Shown here in pieces: positions 10,944-21,258 of a stretch of 64,000 nt of DNA. Within the stretch, counting starts at the first letter, position 1. Each line of letters starts with the position of its first letter. This stretch comes from DAOTWA01 sp963702935. GTDB taxonomy: Bacteria; Chloroflexota; Anaerolineae; Anaerolineales; Anaerolineaceae. The notes beneath the pieces were generated by a model. It saw only the letters and a program-made list of their open reading frames with translations. It had not been told where the DNA came from and did not search any database. The DNA is taken from contig OY969772.1 in NCBI GenBank assembly GCA_963702935.1, positions 496,001 to 560,000 of the forward strand, given 5' to 3'. The position numbers and the translations under genes are program-made.

Positions 10944-11731
10944 GCTTCCTCGCTATCCAGGAAATCCTTGAGCGTCTGCATAAACGGCTCAGGCTCATCC
11001 AACATAATGAAATGGCCCGCCTGGCTGAAACGCTCGATGCGGGCAGAGGGGATACCCTTCTGCATGGTACGCCACTCGCGAGGATCGACGATGATGTCCC
11101 GCGCGCCGTACATGCCCATGGCCGGAATTTTAATGCAGTCCAGCTTGGGACGCAGATCGGTGCGGCGCAGGGAAGCGATGCTGAGCAGGAAGGATTCCAG
11201 CGTGGTGCTGGTCAGGTCGTGATCCATCATGTCCGGGAAGCGCGGGTCACGGCAGATGAAGGGAGAGGCCATGCGCATGGCCAGCCGGAAAGCGCCCATC
11301 ATGTTAAAGAGCAGGAATGCGATGCCCCGGTAACCGGCGAATTTCAACGTCAGCGCCAGCGACGAGCCCACGATAGGGGAGCCTACCACCACTACCTTGG
11401 AAACCCGCTGGGGATACTGGATGGCGACGGACAGGCTGACCGTGCCCCCCATGCTATGCCCCACCAGGGGGGCGCGCTCGATGCCCAGCTCGTTCATGAA
11501 CTGGCCCACCAGGCTGATGAAATCCTGAACCCGGTAAGTGTCCCGCTTCTTTCCCGATTCTCCAAACCCCCAGAAATCCAGTGCATAAGTCCGGTAATAT
11601 TGGCCCAGGTAGGTCATGGTTTCCTGCCACAGCCCCCAAGAGCCCAACCACCCATGCAAGAGGATGACCGGGCGCCCGCGTCCGTAAACTTCGTAATGTA
11701 CAATACCCTGCTCAGTGGTGATCGAGGACAC
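10934..11731 (-). CDS. Alpha/beta hydrolase with intact catalytic triad
   Basis: A 265-residue hydrolase. The HGW oxyanion motif is at residues 26-28, the nucleophile is Ser93 in GHSMGG, the likely acid is in YGARD and the histidine is in QAGHFIM. GTG 11731 is preferred because the protein then aligns residue for residue with the paralogue at the left window edge; an upstream TTG at 11806 would extend it into the GTPase gene. It is followed by the V4R gene with a 10-nt overlap. Such hydrolases cleave esters, amides or haloalkanes; the substrate cannot be read from sequence. Confidence 0.87.
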   Translation of the reverse strand: MSSITTEQGIVHYEVYGRGRPVILLHGWLGSWGLWQETMTYLGQYYRTYALDFWGFGESGKKRDTYRVQDFISLVGQFMNELGIERAPLVGHSMGGTVSLSVAIQYPQRVSKVVVVGSPIVGSSLALTLKFAGYRGIAFLLFNMMGAFRLAMRMASPFICRDPRFPDMMDHDLTSTTLESFLLSIASLRRTDLRPKLDCIKIPAMGMYGARDIIVDPREWRTMQKGIPSARIERFSQAGHFIMLDEPEPFMQTLKDFLDSEEACT

Positions 11732-11756
11732 GGCTGCGACTAAGTGGGCCAAACGT

Positions 11757-12296
11757 TCAAGATGACCCCCCCTCCATTTCGGCCAGGATGCTGTAAAGCA
11801 ATTCAAGGAGAACCGTCTTTACCGATTCCTTATCTACGGCCACGCAGGGCAGCAGTTTTATTTTAGAGTCCAGGCGCAGCGCGTGGCGCATATCGTCGAT
11901 CTCCCAGGCGTCTTCACAGTCTTGCTTGTTGGCGGCCACGATGTAGGGGGTAGGCGCGTAAGCGCGGAAGGTCTCCAGGATGCTGCGCGCCTCGCGGAAC
12001 GTCTCCGGACTGGTGCTATCCACCATCACTACGAAGCCCAACATGCCCTCAGACAGGATCTCCCACATGAAATCGAAACGCTTCTGGCCGGGGGTGCCGA
12101 ACAGATACAGCACCAGGTCCTCGTCCACCGTAATGCGGCCAAAATCCATGGCCACTGTGGTGGTCTCTTTGATCTTCTCAGCCGCCGATGAGACCTTGCG
12201 CTCGGTGGACACCACGTCTATCTCGCTAACCGACCGGATAAACTCAGTTTTCCCTGCGTTGTAAGGCCCAGTGACCACCATTTTTACCGTTTGCAT
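11757..12296 (-). CDS. Small Ras-like GTPase (COG2229/MglA-like)
   Basis: A 179-residue GTPase. The P-loop GPYNAGKT is at residues 10-17, the G3 motif is GTPGQ at 67-71 (Gly replaces the usual Asp), and the G4 motif NKQD is at 123-126. These soluble GTPases act as switches with Roadblock/LC7 or DUF4388 partners, as MglA does in Myxococcus. ATG 12296 is used because the fold begins there; a longer upstream reading overlaps the DUF4388 gene. It follows that gene by 23 nt, which supports a DUF4388-GTPase module. No GAP or GEF gene was recognised nearby. Confidence 0.92.
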   Translation of the reverse strand: MQTVKMVVTGPYNAGKTEFIRSVSEIDVVSTERKVSSAAEKIKETTTVAMDFGRITVDEDLVLYLFGTPGQKRFDFMWEILSEGMLGFVVMVDSTSPETFREARSILETFRAYAPTPYIVAANKQDCEDAWEIDDMRHALRLDSKIKLLPCVAVDKESVKTVLLELLYSILAEMEGGSS

Positions 12297-12319
12297 AATG
12301 AAATATCCTTGGGGATAAG

Positions 12320-13141
12320 CTAGAGCGAGCGAATGCGGCTGATCAGGCGGTTGATCAATGATTTCTGCTCCACCTTGCTGCTGGTTGGCATGGAAGGCCG
12401 GTAAGAGGTAGGCGTGACGGGCGCGCCCTGCGGGCGGATGACCTCGACCAGACCGGCCTGCAACAAGGCGTAGACTACCCGGCGGATCTCCAAATCGTTC
12501 ATCTTCACGGCTTTGGAAATCTGGTGGATCGTATTCTTGGGGTTGATATACGAGACCACCCGCCATTCTTCCACGCTCAAATTGATATTGCGCAAGTTGG
12601 TGCCCGGCCGGTCCGTGAATTTCAGGGCCATCTCCAGGCTGGGGATCTCCTCTTGAAGCTGCTCCCATTCGCGCAGCCGGCGGGAGCCCTCGATGATGAG
12701 GTTCTCCAGGTCCATGCGCACCGTGATCTTGTCCTCGGGAGCCAGCAGGTCGTTCTCGAAATGGAAAAGCCCTTCCACCCAGGTATACAAGCGCTGCACG
12801 ACGTTCACGAAGTACTGCTGCAAGCTGGCGAGGATGTCGCTTTGCGTGACGTACCCGGCGTTGATCAGCAATAACCCCAATTCCTTGTCGGAGACGTGAC
12901 GGCCCCGTTCTTTTATGGTACGGTATTGCGCCAGGGTCAGCTTATTGTTGCGGTGCAAGACGGCCGCCAGGCTGTTATCTTCCTGGCCGATCTGCGCGAA
13001 AGCCAGCTTGCCCTCCCGAAAGGCAATTCGGGCAACCTCATTCGGCCCTTCGACGATCAGGGTGCCCGTCTTGCGGGCCAGATTGATCAGATTGAGTAAT
13101 TGGGTGATGGTGAAGTCGCGTAGATTGCCTTTTAAAGCCAT
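12320..13141 (-). CDS. DUF4388-domain protein (PatA/N-terminal type)
   Basis: A 273-residue protein. Residues 1-100 match the DUF4388 pattern: ALKGNLRDFTITQLLNLI, then TGTLIVEG and an FREGKLAFAQ strand. The rest contains a helix-rich region and a winged-helix-like segment around PKNTIHQISKAVKMND. DUF4388 proteins commonly pair with small GTPases and response regulators in motility, polarity and development. It is the first gene of the minus-strand operon, 55 nt downstream of a consensus promoter at 13196-13224. It probably acts as a partner for the adjacent GTPase; this is inferred from gene order. Confidence 0.88.
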   Translation of the reverse strand: MALKGNLRDFTITQLLNLINLARKTGTLIVEGPNEVARIAFREGKLAFAQIGQEDNSLAAVLHRNNKLTLAQYRTIKERGRHVSDKELGLLLINAGYVTQSDILASLQQYFVNVVQRLYTWVEGLFHFENDLLAPEDKITVRMDLENLIIEGSRRLREWEQLQEEIPSLEMALKFTDRPGTNLRNINLSVEEWRVVSYINPKNTIHQISKAVKMNDLEIRRVVYALLQAGLVEVIRPQGAPVTPTSYRPSMPTSSKVEQKSLINRLISRIRSL

Positions 13142-13195
13142 AATCAGGCCTCAGAGAGAACTGCGGGAAAGAATATCTTAATTGGACCTTAAAAA

Positions 13196-13224
13196 ATTAT
13201 ACTTGTATGGAGACGGTGCGTCAA
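13196..13224 (-). promoter_or_regulatory. Sigma-70 type promoter of the signalling operon
   Basis: On the minus strand TTGACG (13224-13219) and TATAAT (13201-13196) are separated by 17 nt. Transcription would start near 13189, about 48 nt before the DUF4388 start codon. It is the only strong match in the divergent gap before the long minus-strand operon. Confidence 0.7.
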
Positions 13225-13363
13225 ATAGAATCCGGCCCAACGGACTTAATACTTTTGCAAGGTGGGCAAAAGTCATTTTCAAATTTGCCTTTCCTTCTCC
13301 GAATTTTAAGGTTATCATACTAGCATTGCACTGTTCCTCTTAGAACTCGACGCACGGTAGATT

Positions 13364-14566
13364 ATGGAACTTGAGCTTCATCAACTCGAAGAGATCCTGG
13401 CACACTTAAAAGCCGATACGCTCACAGCGCTCGACAAAGAAAGGTTGGCTCAATTCCTTCAGTCTGCCATCGAAAATAGCGACCAGACCCAGGAGAGCAT
13501 CGAGCGCCGCCACAATCAACGGGATAGCTACCACCGCATGGATTCGCTGGAAAAGCGCATCGCCGAACAGGAAATGCTGCTGGAAGCCAGCCTGAACCTG
13601 ACTGCCAGCCTGGATTTGCAAACTGTGTTAGAGGTCGTTCTGCGAGCGAATCTCAATCTGTTGAAGAACATCAACAATGCCCACATCTTTTTGTACGAAG
13701 ATGGGCAGCTCACCTTTGGCGCCGCGTTATGGGCAGACGGCAAGGAAGGCGTGCCCTGGACCAGCCCGCGCCCCAATGGATTGACCTATACGGTGGCCCG
13801 CACGGGAAAAATCATCCAGGTGCCGGATATGCAAAAACATCCCCTCTACGTGGGCACCCAATGGACGGGGGCCATCATCGGCATCCCCTTGAAGAATAAC
13901 CAGCGGGTCGTGGGCGTGATGAACGTGGCGCGCCGCAAGCCATCCGAATTCTCTGCCGCAGACCTGCGCCTGCTCCAGCTCCTGGCCGACCACGCCGCGA
14001 TTGCGGTGGAGAATGCTCGCCTGCACACGTTGGTCAATCTCCAGGCGCACATCGATTCCCTGACGGGCCTGCCCAACCGGCGCGCTCTGGACGAGCGCCT
14101 CGAAACGGAATGCCGGCACGCCAACCTCTACAGCCTTCCGTTGGCCTTCCTGATGATGGACCTGGACGATTTCAAGGACATCAACGACAACTACGGCCAC
14201 CTGGTAGGAGATGAAGTTTTGCGGGTCATCGGACAGGCCATCGCCGTTACCATCCGCGACAGGGACTTCCTGGCGCGCTATGGCGGCGACGAGATGGCCT
14301 TGATCCTGCCCGAAACTTCCCTGGAGGAGGTCGAAGCGATCGAGGGTAGAATCCGGGCGGCGGTGGCGGCCTGCCCATTGCCGCTCATTCCGGACCGGAC
14401 CCGGCGCATTTCCATCTCGATCGGCCCCGCCATGCTGCCCCCCGATTCAGACGACTGGCTGGAGCTGATCAAAGCCGCCGACCAGGCTCTTTACAAAGCC
14501 AAGAAAAGAAAGGGCAAGGGAAACGGGGGGCTCTCGACGAAGAAATCCACAAAACCCCTCTCTTGA
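13364..14566 (+). CDS. GAF-GGDEF diguanylate cyclase
   Basis: A 400-residue soluble protein. An N-terminal helical region (1-65, likely coiled coil) is followed by a GAF domain (about 75-225) and a GGDEF domain (about 230-385). The active site reads GGDEM, and an inhibitory-site RxxD motif (RDRD) lies exactly five residues upstream, so the enzyme should be active and feedback-inhibited by c-di-GMP. DSLTGLPNRR marks the start of the cyclase domain. It is divergent from the signalling operon and followed 12 nt later by the lipid kinase gene. No clear ribosome site precedes the ATG. Confidence 0.93.
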   Translation: MELELHQLEEILAHLKADTLTALDKERLAQFLQSAIENSDQTQESIERRHNQRDSYHRMDSLEKRIAEQEMLLEASLNLTASLDLQTVLEVVLRANLNLLKNINNAHIFLYEDGQLTFGAALWADGKEGVPWTSPRPNGLTYTVARTGKIIQVPDMQKHPLYVGTQWTGAIIGIPLKNNQRVVGVMNVARRKPSEFSAADLRLLQLLADHAAIAVENARLHTLVNLQAHIDSLTGLPNRRALDERLETECRHANLYSLPLAFLMMDLDDFKDINDNYGHLVGDEVLRVIGQAIAVTIRDRDFLARYGGDEMALILPETSLEEVEAIEGRIRAAVAACPLPLIPDRTRRISISIGPAMLPPDSDDWLELIKAADQALYKAKKRKGKGNGGLSTKKSTKPLS

Positions 14567-14578
14567 GGTGAATACGGC

Positions 14579-15493
14579 ATGACTCGCAAAGTCAAGCTCA
14601 TCTTCAACCCTATTGCCAACCTGGGCCGCGCCTGGCACGTGGCCTCCGCCCTGCGCCCGATCGTCTACGAGCTGGGCGGGGCAGACTGGAGCGGCACGGT
14701 GTACCCCACCCACGCCAGCGAGCTGGCCTACCAGGCCGCCGAAGATGGCTACGAGCTGGTGGTGGCCATGGGCGGGGACGGCACCGTACACGAAGTGGTC
14801 AACGGGCTGATGCAGGTGCCCAAGGAAAAACGCCCGCGGCTGGGCATCGTCCCGGTCGGCTCGGGCAACGACTTCGCCCACGCCGTGGGCATCTCCTCTC
14901 AACCCGAGGTGGCCCTGCGCCAGGTGCTGACCGGCAAGCCCCGCCCTATCGACCTGGGGAGGATTCACGACGGCCACGATCGCAGCGAATATTGGGCCAA
15001 TACGGTGGGCGTCGGCTTCGACACCCTGGTGACCATCCATTCGCGCAATATCCCGGTCGTGCAGGGCTTTGCGGTGTATTTCGCCGCCGTGCTGCAAACC
15101 ATCCTCTTCAATTACGTGCCCTTCCACCTGAAGGTGAAAGCCGACGAGCAGGCCTGGGACGCTGAAATGCTGATGCTGGTGCTGTGCAACGGCGGGCGAG
15201 AAGGCGGCGGCTTCAACGTGGTGCCCAAAGCCCACGCCGGCGATGGCAGCCTGGACTTCGTCGGCGTCGACCGCATCTCCCGCCTGCAAATGTTGATGAT
15301 CTTGCCCAAGTTCATGAGCGGCACCCACGTCGATCTCCCCTACGTGCGCATGGGAAAATTCCGCCGTCTGGAAATCACCTCCGACCGGCCGTTGTTCATC
15401 CACACCGACGGGGAAATCTTCGCCGGCCTCGGCTCCTCGATCGACCACCTTGCCCTGGAGATCGTTTCCGGAGAGATGGAAATCGTCGCGTAA
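14579..15493 (+). CDS. Diacylglycerol kinase-family lipid kinase (YegS/DgkB-like)
   Basis: A 304-residue member of the DAG-kinase catalytic family, which phosphorylates diacylglycerol or other lipids with ATP at the membrane. It shows IFNPIANLGRA near the N-terminus, the nucleotide-binding GGDGTVHEV at about 62-70 and PVGSGNDFA at about 98-106. Length is typical. The ATG lies 12 nt after the cyclase stop and is preceded by a GAGG site, so the two are probably co-transcribed. A 14-bp hairpin follows the gene. Confidence 0.92.
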   Translation: MTRKVKLIFNPIANLGRAWHVASALRPIVYELGGADWSGTVYPTHASELAYQAAEDGYELVVAMGGDGTVHEVVNGLMQVPKEKRPRLGIVPVGSGNDFAHAVGISSQPEVALRQVLTGKPRPIDLGRIHDGHDRSEYWANTVGVGFDTLVTIHSRNIPVVQGFAVYFAAVLQTILFNYVPFHLKVKADEQAWDAEMLMLVLCNGGREGGGFNVVPKAHAGDGSLDFVGVDRISRLQMLMILPKFMSGTHVDLPYVRMGKFRRLEITSDRPLFIHTDGEIFAGLGSSIDHLALEIVSGEMEIVA

Positions 15494-15510
15494 CAAGCTT
15501 TGGTCGGACA

Positions 15511-15542
15511 GCCTTGCGAAGGTTCGGAAACCTTCGCAAGGC
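15511..15542 (+). terminator. Perfect 14-bp hairpin after the lipid kinase gene
   Basis: Arms 15511-15524 and 15529-15542 are perfectly complementary with a 4-nt loop. No T-run follows, so it is either a weak terminator, an mRNA-stabilising stem or a copy of a dispersed palindrome. It lies in the 71-nt gap between the lipid kinase and the helicase-associated gene. Confidence 0.5.
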
Positions 15543-15564
15543 TTAAACGAACAAGAAACCTTCT

Positions 15565-17214
15565 ATGCCAGACCTGTTCCACAGCCTGCAAGGCCGCGAC
15601 CTGGGCTTTTTGAGGAACGTGGCCAATTTATGGGGGATCGAGCTGAAGGCTCCCGACGTCCACACCGCCCTGCCGGCGCTGGTGGAGGCTCTGTCAGACC
15701 GGCAGCTCGTCGAAGAAGTGGTCGAGGCGCTGCCGGGCGAAGTCCAGGCCGCCCTGGGCGCCCTGCTGCAAAACGAGGGGCGCCTGCCCTACGCGGTCTT
15801 CAGCCGGCGTTTTGGCTCCATTCGTGAGATGGGAGCCGCCCGCCGGGAGCGCCAACGCCCGCACCTCACGCCCACCTCCCCGGCCGAATGGCTGTGGTAT
15901 CGCGCCCTGATCTCGCGCGCCTTCTTCGCCACCCCCACTGAGCCGCAAGAGTTCGCCTTTATTCCCGACGATCTCCTGGCGCTGCTGCCGGGTTTGCCGG
16001 GCGAGGCCCCCCAACCGCCCGGTCGGCCGGCCACGCCGGGCGAATGTGGCCATCCCCTCCCCGCCAGCGAGCGCATCCTGGACCACGCGTGCAGCCTGTT
16101 GGCCGCGCTGCGCCTGGGCTGGAAAGCCTCCGAGATACCCGCTTCCGGCTGGGAGATGCTCCCTGCGGCCTTGCAAACCCTGCTGGCGGACGCCGGGCTG
16201 CTGGATGCGCACGGGCTGCCCCTGCCGGAGGCCACGCGCGCTTTCCTGGAAGCCGGGCGTGGCGAGGCGCTGGCGCTGCTGGCGCGCGCCTGGCTGGAAA
16301 GCCGGGATTTCAACGAGCTGCGCCTGCTGCCCGGCCTGGCCTTCGAAGGCGAATGGAAGAACGACCCGCTGCGCACCCGCCGCTTCTTGCTGGACGTGCT
16401 GGCCAGCCTTCCCGCCGGCACCTGGTGGAACCTGCCCGCCTTGATCGCCGACCTGCGCGAGCGGCACCCCGATTTCCAGCGCCCGGCCGGAGACTACGAT
16501 TCCTGGTTCATCCGCCGCGAAAGTGACGGGGAATTCCTGCGCGGGTTTGCGCACTGGGAGGAGGTGGACGGAGCGTTGATCCGCTTCTGCGTGTGCGGCC
16601 CGCTGCACTGGCTGGGCATCGTGGACCTGGCCGCCGCCGAGGCCCAGGCCACTCCCAACGCCTTTCGCCGCTCGGCCTGGGGTGAGGCCCTGCTGCGCGG
16701 AGAGGCCCCCCAGGGCCTGCCCGCCGAGGACGCCCCCCTGCGCGTCTTCCCGGGCGGGCGGCTGCGCATCCCCGCACGCGCGCCGCGCTCCGTGCGCTAC
16801 CAGATTGCGCGCGCCTGCCAATGGGGGGAAGAGACGCCGGAGGAGTACGGCTACCGCCTCACCCCCGCCTCCCTGGAGCGCGCCCGCAAACAGGGCCTGC
16901 GCGTGAGCCACCTGCTGAGCCTCCTGCGCCGCTACGCCTCCGCGCCGCCCACCCCTAGCCTGGTACAGGCCCTGGAGCGCTGGGAGCTGAACGGCGCTCA
17001 AGCCAGGCTGGAAGAGGCGACCGTCCTGCGCCTGGGCTCCCCGGAGATGCTGGAAGCCCTGCGGCGCTCGCGCGCGGCGCGCTTCCTGGGCGACCCGCTG
17101 GGCCCCACGGCGGTCATCATCAAGCCAGGCTCGCGAGAAAAGGTCGTGGCGGCCCTGATCGAGATGGGCTACCTGCCGGAGGCCAGGCCGGACGATGATG
17201 CATCGGGAGTATAA
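15565..17214 (+). CDS. Helicase-associated (XPB/Ssl2-like C-terminal) domain protein
   Basis: A 549-residue protein without Walker motifs. The C-terminal third (YRLTPASLERARKQG, LLRRYASAPPTPSL, ATVLRLGSPEML, FLGDPLGPTAVII) matches the helicase_C_3 / helicase-associated family found in actinobacteria and Chloroflexi, where it stands alone or beside XPB-type helicases. The N-terminal part is helical and rich in Ala, Leu and Pro, and no helicase gene lies nearby. A role in DNA repair or transcription is suggested by family name only. Start ATG 15565 fits the conserved beginning but has no strong ribosome site. Confidence 0.75.
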   Translation: MPDLFHSLQGRDLGFLRNVANLWGIELKAPDVHTALPALVEALSDRQLVEEVVEALPGEVQAALGALLQNEGRLPYAVFSRRFGSIREMGAARRERQRPHLTPTSPAEWLWYRALISRAFFATPTEPQEFAFIPDDLLALLPGLPGEAPQPPGRPATPGECGHPLPASERILDHACSLLAALRLGWKASEIPASGWEMLPAALQTLLADAGLLDAHGLPLPEATRAFLEAGRGEALALLARAWLESRDFNELRLLPGLAFEGEWKNDPLRTRRFLLDVLASLPAGTWWNLPALIADLRERHPDFQRPAGDYDSWFIRRESDGEFLRGFAHWEEVDGALIRFCVCGPLHWLGIVDLAAAEAQATPNAFRRSAWGEALLRGEAPQGLPAEDAPLRVFPGGRLRIPARAPRSVRYQIARACQWGEETPEEYGYRLTPASLERARKQGLRVSHLLSLLRRYASAPPTPSLVQALERWELNGAQARLEEATVLRLGSPEMLEALRRSRAARFLGDPLGPTAVIIKPGSREKVVAALIEMGYLPEARPDDDASGV

Positions 17215-17270
17215 TTTATTCAGGCAACTTTCCTGTTCGACCCAAGTTGCCATCTTCTTCAACAGGCCAT

Positions 17271-17308
17271 GTCATGCTGAACGAAGCAGAGCGGAGTGAA
17301 GCATCCCG
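17271..17308 (+). repeat. Dispersed intergenic repeat copy (GTCATGCTGAACGAAG type)
   Basis: The 38-nt segment has the form of a short dispersed intergenic repeat common in Chloroflexi and other environmental genomes (GTCATGCTGAACGAAG followed by a GAAGCATC end). Only one copy was noticed in this window, so the assignment rests on recall of the motif. Confidence 0.4.
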
Positions 17309-17397
17309 TTATTGCTGTCGAAGCTCGTATGCATGAAAACGTGGGGTATTTCGGCTGAGAAGTTGCGACCAAACCAAAGTCCGGGAGAGAGGTGATT

Positions 17398-18589
17398 ATG
17401 TCGACCAAAATCCAGTGGATCCAAGAGGAAATCGAGGGGTTGAAAGCAGGCGGGCTGTACAACCGCATCCGCACGCTGAGCTCGCCCCAGGGCGCCTGGC
17501 TGGTGGTGGACGGCAAACGCGTCCTGAATTTTTGCTCGAACAACTACCTGGGGCTGGCGAACCACCCCAGGCTGGTGCAGGCGGCCCAGGAAGCCGCCCT
17601 GAGAATATGGCATTGGCCCGGCGGCAGTGCGCTCCATCGCCGGCACGATGGACCTGCACCTGGAGCTGGAGCGGCGCCTGGCCGCTTTCAAGGGCGTCGG
17701 AAGCCGCCATCACCTTCCAGTCCGGGATTCTGCGCTAACCTGGCCACCATCCCCGCGCTGGTCGGCAAGGAAGACGTGATCTTCTCGGACGAGCTGAACC
17801 ACGCCAGCATCATCGACGGCGCCGCCTCTCCGGCGCCCGCATCATCCGCTACGACCACTGCCTCGCCGGTAGACCTGGAGAAAAGGTCATTACGGAGGCC
17901 CAGGGCACCTACCGCAGGGCCCTGATCGTCAGCGACGGCGTCTTCAGCATGGACGGAGACGTGGCCCCGCTGGATAAGATTGTACGCGGTGGCCGCCGCC
18001 CACGACATCCTGCTGATGGTGGACGACGCCCACGGCGAAGGCGTGCTGGGCAAGGGCGGGCGCGGCATCGTGGATCATTTCGGCCTGCACGGCAAAGTCG
18101 ACATGGAAGTGGGCACGCTCTCCAAAGCCTTTGGTGTGGTCGGCGGCGTGGTGGCCGGCAACGCCGTCATCGTCGAGTGGCTGCGGCAGCGCGGGCGGCC
18201 CTTCCTGTTCTCCTCGGCATGACCGTGCCCGATGTGGCCGCCTGCCTGGCGGCGCATGGATCTGCTGGAAGCCTCCACCGAGCTGGTCGACCGGCTGTGG
18301 GAAAACACGCGCTTCTTCAAGGAAGAGATGAAGAGGCTGGGCTTCGATACGGGCAAGAGCGTCACCCCCATCACCCCGATCATGCTGGGCGAGGCGCCCC
18401 TGGCGCAGCAGCTTCAGCCGCGAGCTGTTCGACGAAGGCGTGTTTGCCATGTCCATCGGCTACCCGACCGTGCCCAAGGGCAAAGCGCGCATCCGCGTGA
18501 TGATCTCGGCCTCGCATACGCGCGAGGATCTGGAGCGCGGGCTGGAGGCGTTCGCCCGCGTGGGCAATCGCCTGGGCGTGACGGGGTAG
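17398..18589 (+). pseudogene. kbl: Glycine C-acetyltransferase / 2-amino-3-ketobutyrate CoA ligase, about ten indels
   Basis: Across the three frames the full-length PLP enzyme can be read: start with FCSNNYLGLANHP, then TMDLHLELERRLAAFKG, FSDELNHASIIDGA, MVDDAHGEGVLG, the PLP-lysine motif TLSKAFG, and the C-terminal RIRVMISASHTREDLE. Kbl makes glycine and acetyl-CoA from 2-amino-3-ketobutyrate in threonine breakdown. About ten small indels are needed to stay in frame: near 17610, 17695, 17731, 17825, 17873, 17885, 17981, 18221, 18259 and 18415. Amino-acid identity stays high throughout, with no sign of missense decay. ATG 17398 follows a GAGAGAGGTG ribosome site. It is either a very recent pseudogene or a poorly resolved consensus; no tdh gene is adjacent. 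Confidence 0.8.
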
Positions 18590-18610
18590 GGCGGGATTCA
18601 TATCCCGCCG
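18587..18610. repeat. REP-like palindrome, copy 1
   Basis: Arms 18590-18597 and 18602-18609 (GGCGGGAT/ATCCCGCC, loop TCAT) are preceded by TA. The kbl stop codon lies at its edge. The same core with a different loop occurs at 39556-39582. It may also act as a terminator stem, but no T-run follows. Confidence 0.55.
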
Positions 18611-18733
18611 ACGGATGCAGCTTTCGCCTTCCCTGTCGGCCTACTACGCGATCTTCGTCGCCCATGAGAATTTGCCACATGATGACCTGAACGTCGTGAA
18701 AAGATCTTTTGAAAGTAGGCCGAAGGAGGGGAT

Positions 18734-19168
18734 ATGCCTGTATTGAGTGAAAATGACATACAAAGGTTGCTGGGCGAACAAAAGGTGCTACCTGATTTTC
18801 TCGAGGACTTCCAAGCCTTCATGGAAGAACGGATTCCGGCGAACCGGCGCACATTCGACTGGCACGATCCCAAACACGACCCGGCCGGCAACTATTCAGT
18901 CGATTGCCGGATAAACGGGATGCCAACCCCATTGTTTATCTACGCGATCAACGCCGATGGCAATGCACGCGATGCAACGATTGCCTTACTCCAATTCGAA
19001 CGCTGGGGCCTGAGCTATAACTCTGTAGCCATTTTCGAAAACCAGGAAGAGATCAACCGCAAAGTACTTGCCCGCTTCAGTGACGTTTGCGAAAAGCAAT
19101 TTTCAAGCCTGGATGCAAACAAAGAGAGAATCGCCCGATATCTTGACAGTGTACTTGCGAGGTCCTAG
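18734..19168 (+). CDS. Conserved hypothetical protein, DUF1828-like C-terminal region
   Basis: A 144-residue soluble protein of unknown function. The segment RDATIALLQFERWG, FENQEEINRKVLARF and CEKQFSSLD resembles the C-terminal region of DUF1828-type proteins; I recall this similarity and could not test it. ATG 18734 is well supported by an AGGAGGGG ribosome site. It stands alone between the broken kbl gene and a repeat-bearing gap. No membrane segment or catalytic motif is visible. Confidence 0.65.
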   Translation: MPVLSENDIQRLLGEQKVLPDFLEDFQAFMEERIPANRRTFDWHDPKHDPAGNYSVDCRINGMPTPLFIYAINADGNARDATIALLQFERWGLSYNSVAIFENQEEINRKVLARFSDVCEKQFSSLDANKERIARYLDSVLARS

Positions 19169-19495
19169 AACAAAACATGCCCGAAGGAAGACCCATCGAG
19201 TTAGCCCCTGCCATAAGCCGCCCGATGCTCCCATGGACAGGCAAGTACCCTTGGAAGGGATGACGGCGTCCCTGCCTCAGCTCATCGACCGATTCGCCCA
19301 CCCTCACCCTCAATCCCTCTCCAGACGGGAGAGGGAAGCCGTGTAGAAGGGTTGATTTTCTTTTTTTGAACGGCCTCGATTTACATTTCTCCACTATTAA
19401 AGCAAATGGCGGCTTGCTTCTCCAAGCCGCCCAGCATAGATAATAATCGCAGGGGCGCAGCCGCGCTGCACCTCTACAGCTCCCCAATTATTCTT
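19169..19495. other. Gene-free stretch with a REP-like palindrome
   Basis: No supported gene lies in these 327 nt. A short repeat at 19298-19336 has arms CCCTCTC (19315-19321) and GAGAGGG (19329-19335) preceded by CACCCTCACCCTCAATC, a form typical of dispersed intergenic repeats. A T-rich stretch follows near 19350-19362. Confidence 0.5.
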
Positions 19496-19726
19496 TCAAG
19501 CTTTCTCGCTAAAAGGATCGTAGCTCGGGTTGGTGCCGGCCCACACGCAGCTCGCCTGGCTGAAGAGGTTGCAGGCAAAGGAGCGCGAGCAGCGATGCGC
19601 CAGCACGCGCGGCGCCTGATCGGGCAGAAATTCGGCGGGGTAAACCAGCTCGGCTTCCAGGCCCACGTTGGCCTTGGTTCGCTCACAAAATTGCACTTTA
19701 ACGGTATCCCAGGTGCTAAACGCCAT
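19496..19726 (-). CDS. Small four-cysteine protein
   Basis: A 76-residue protein starting at ATG 19726, which has a GGAGG site just upstream. The C-terminal half carries the pattern H-R-C-S-x(3)-A-C-x(7)-C-V-W-A-G-T-N-P, and a fourth cysteine lies in VQFCERTK. Four cysteines and a histidine in so short a protein suggest metal binding. I do not recognise the family. It is isolated, convergent with the DUF gene and downstream of the dehydrogenase gene on the same strand. Confidence 0.7.
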   Translation of the reverse strand: MAFSTWDTVKVQFCERTKANVGLEAELVYPAEFLPDQAPRVLAHRCSRSFACNLFSQASCVWAGTNPSYDPFSEKA

Positions 19727-19841
19727 TTGAACCTCCAACCAATCCATAGAATGCTTATCGTATTTGGTAATATAGCTCCGCTGGTTCCATTTTACCAGTG
19801 ACAGGCGTCACGTTCTCAGCGGACAAATTGTCCCTTTCGAA

Positions 19842-21137
<1,296 letters not shown>

Positions 21138-21258
21138 AATAGCCACCTCCACATTTGATAAGTGACCGGTACGAATTCTCTGTTCACGAAGGAGCGGCAA
21201 GGGGAGAGAGGAGTATTATACGGGAATTGATCGGATTTGTCCACGCAATAAATTGGGG

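Noticed and set aside
17398..18589. Several separate small genes in the kbl region
   Set aside because: Fragments in different frames join into one complete aminotransferase-fold enzyme in the right order; none has its own start signals.
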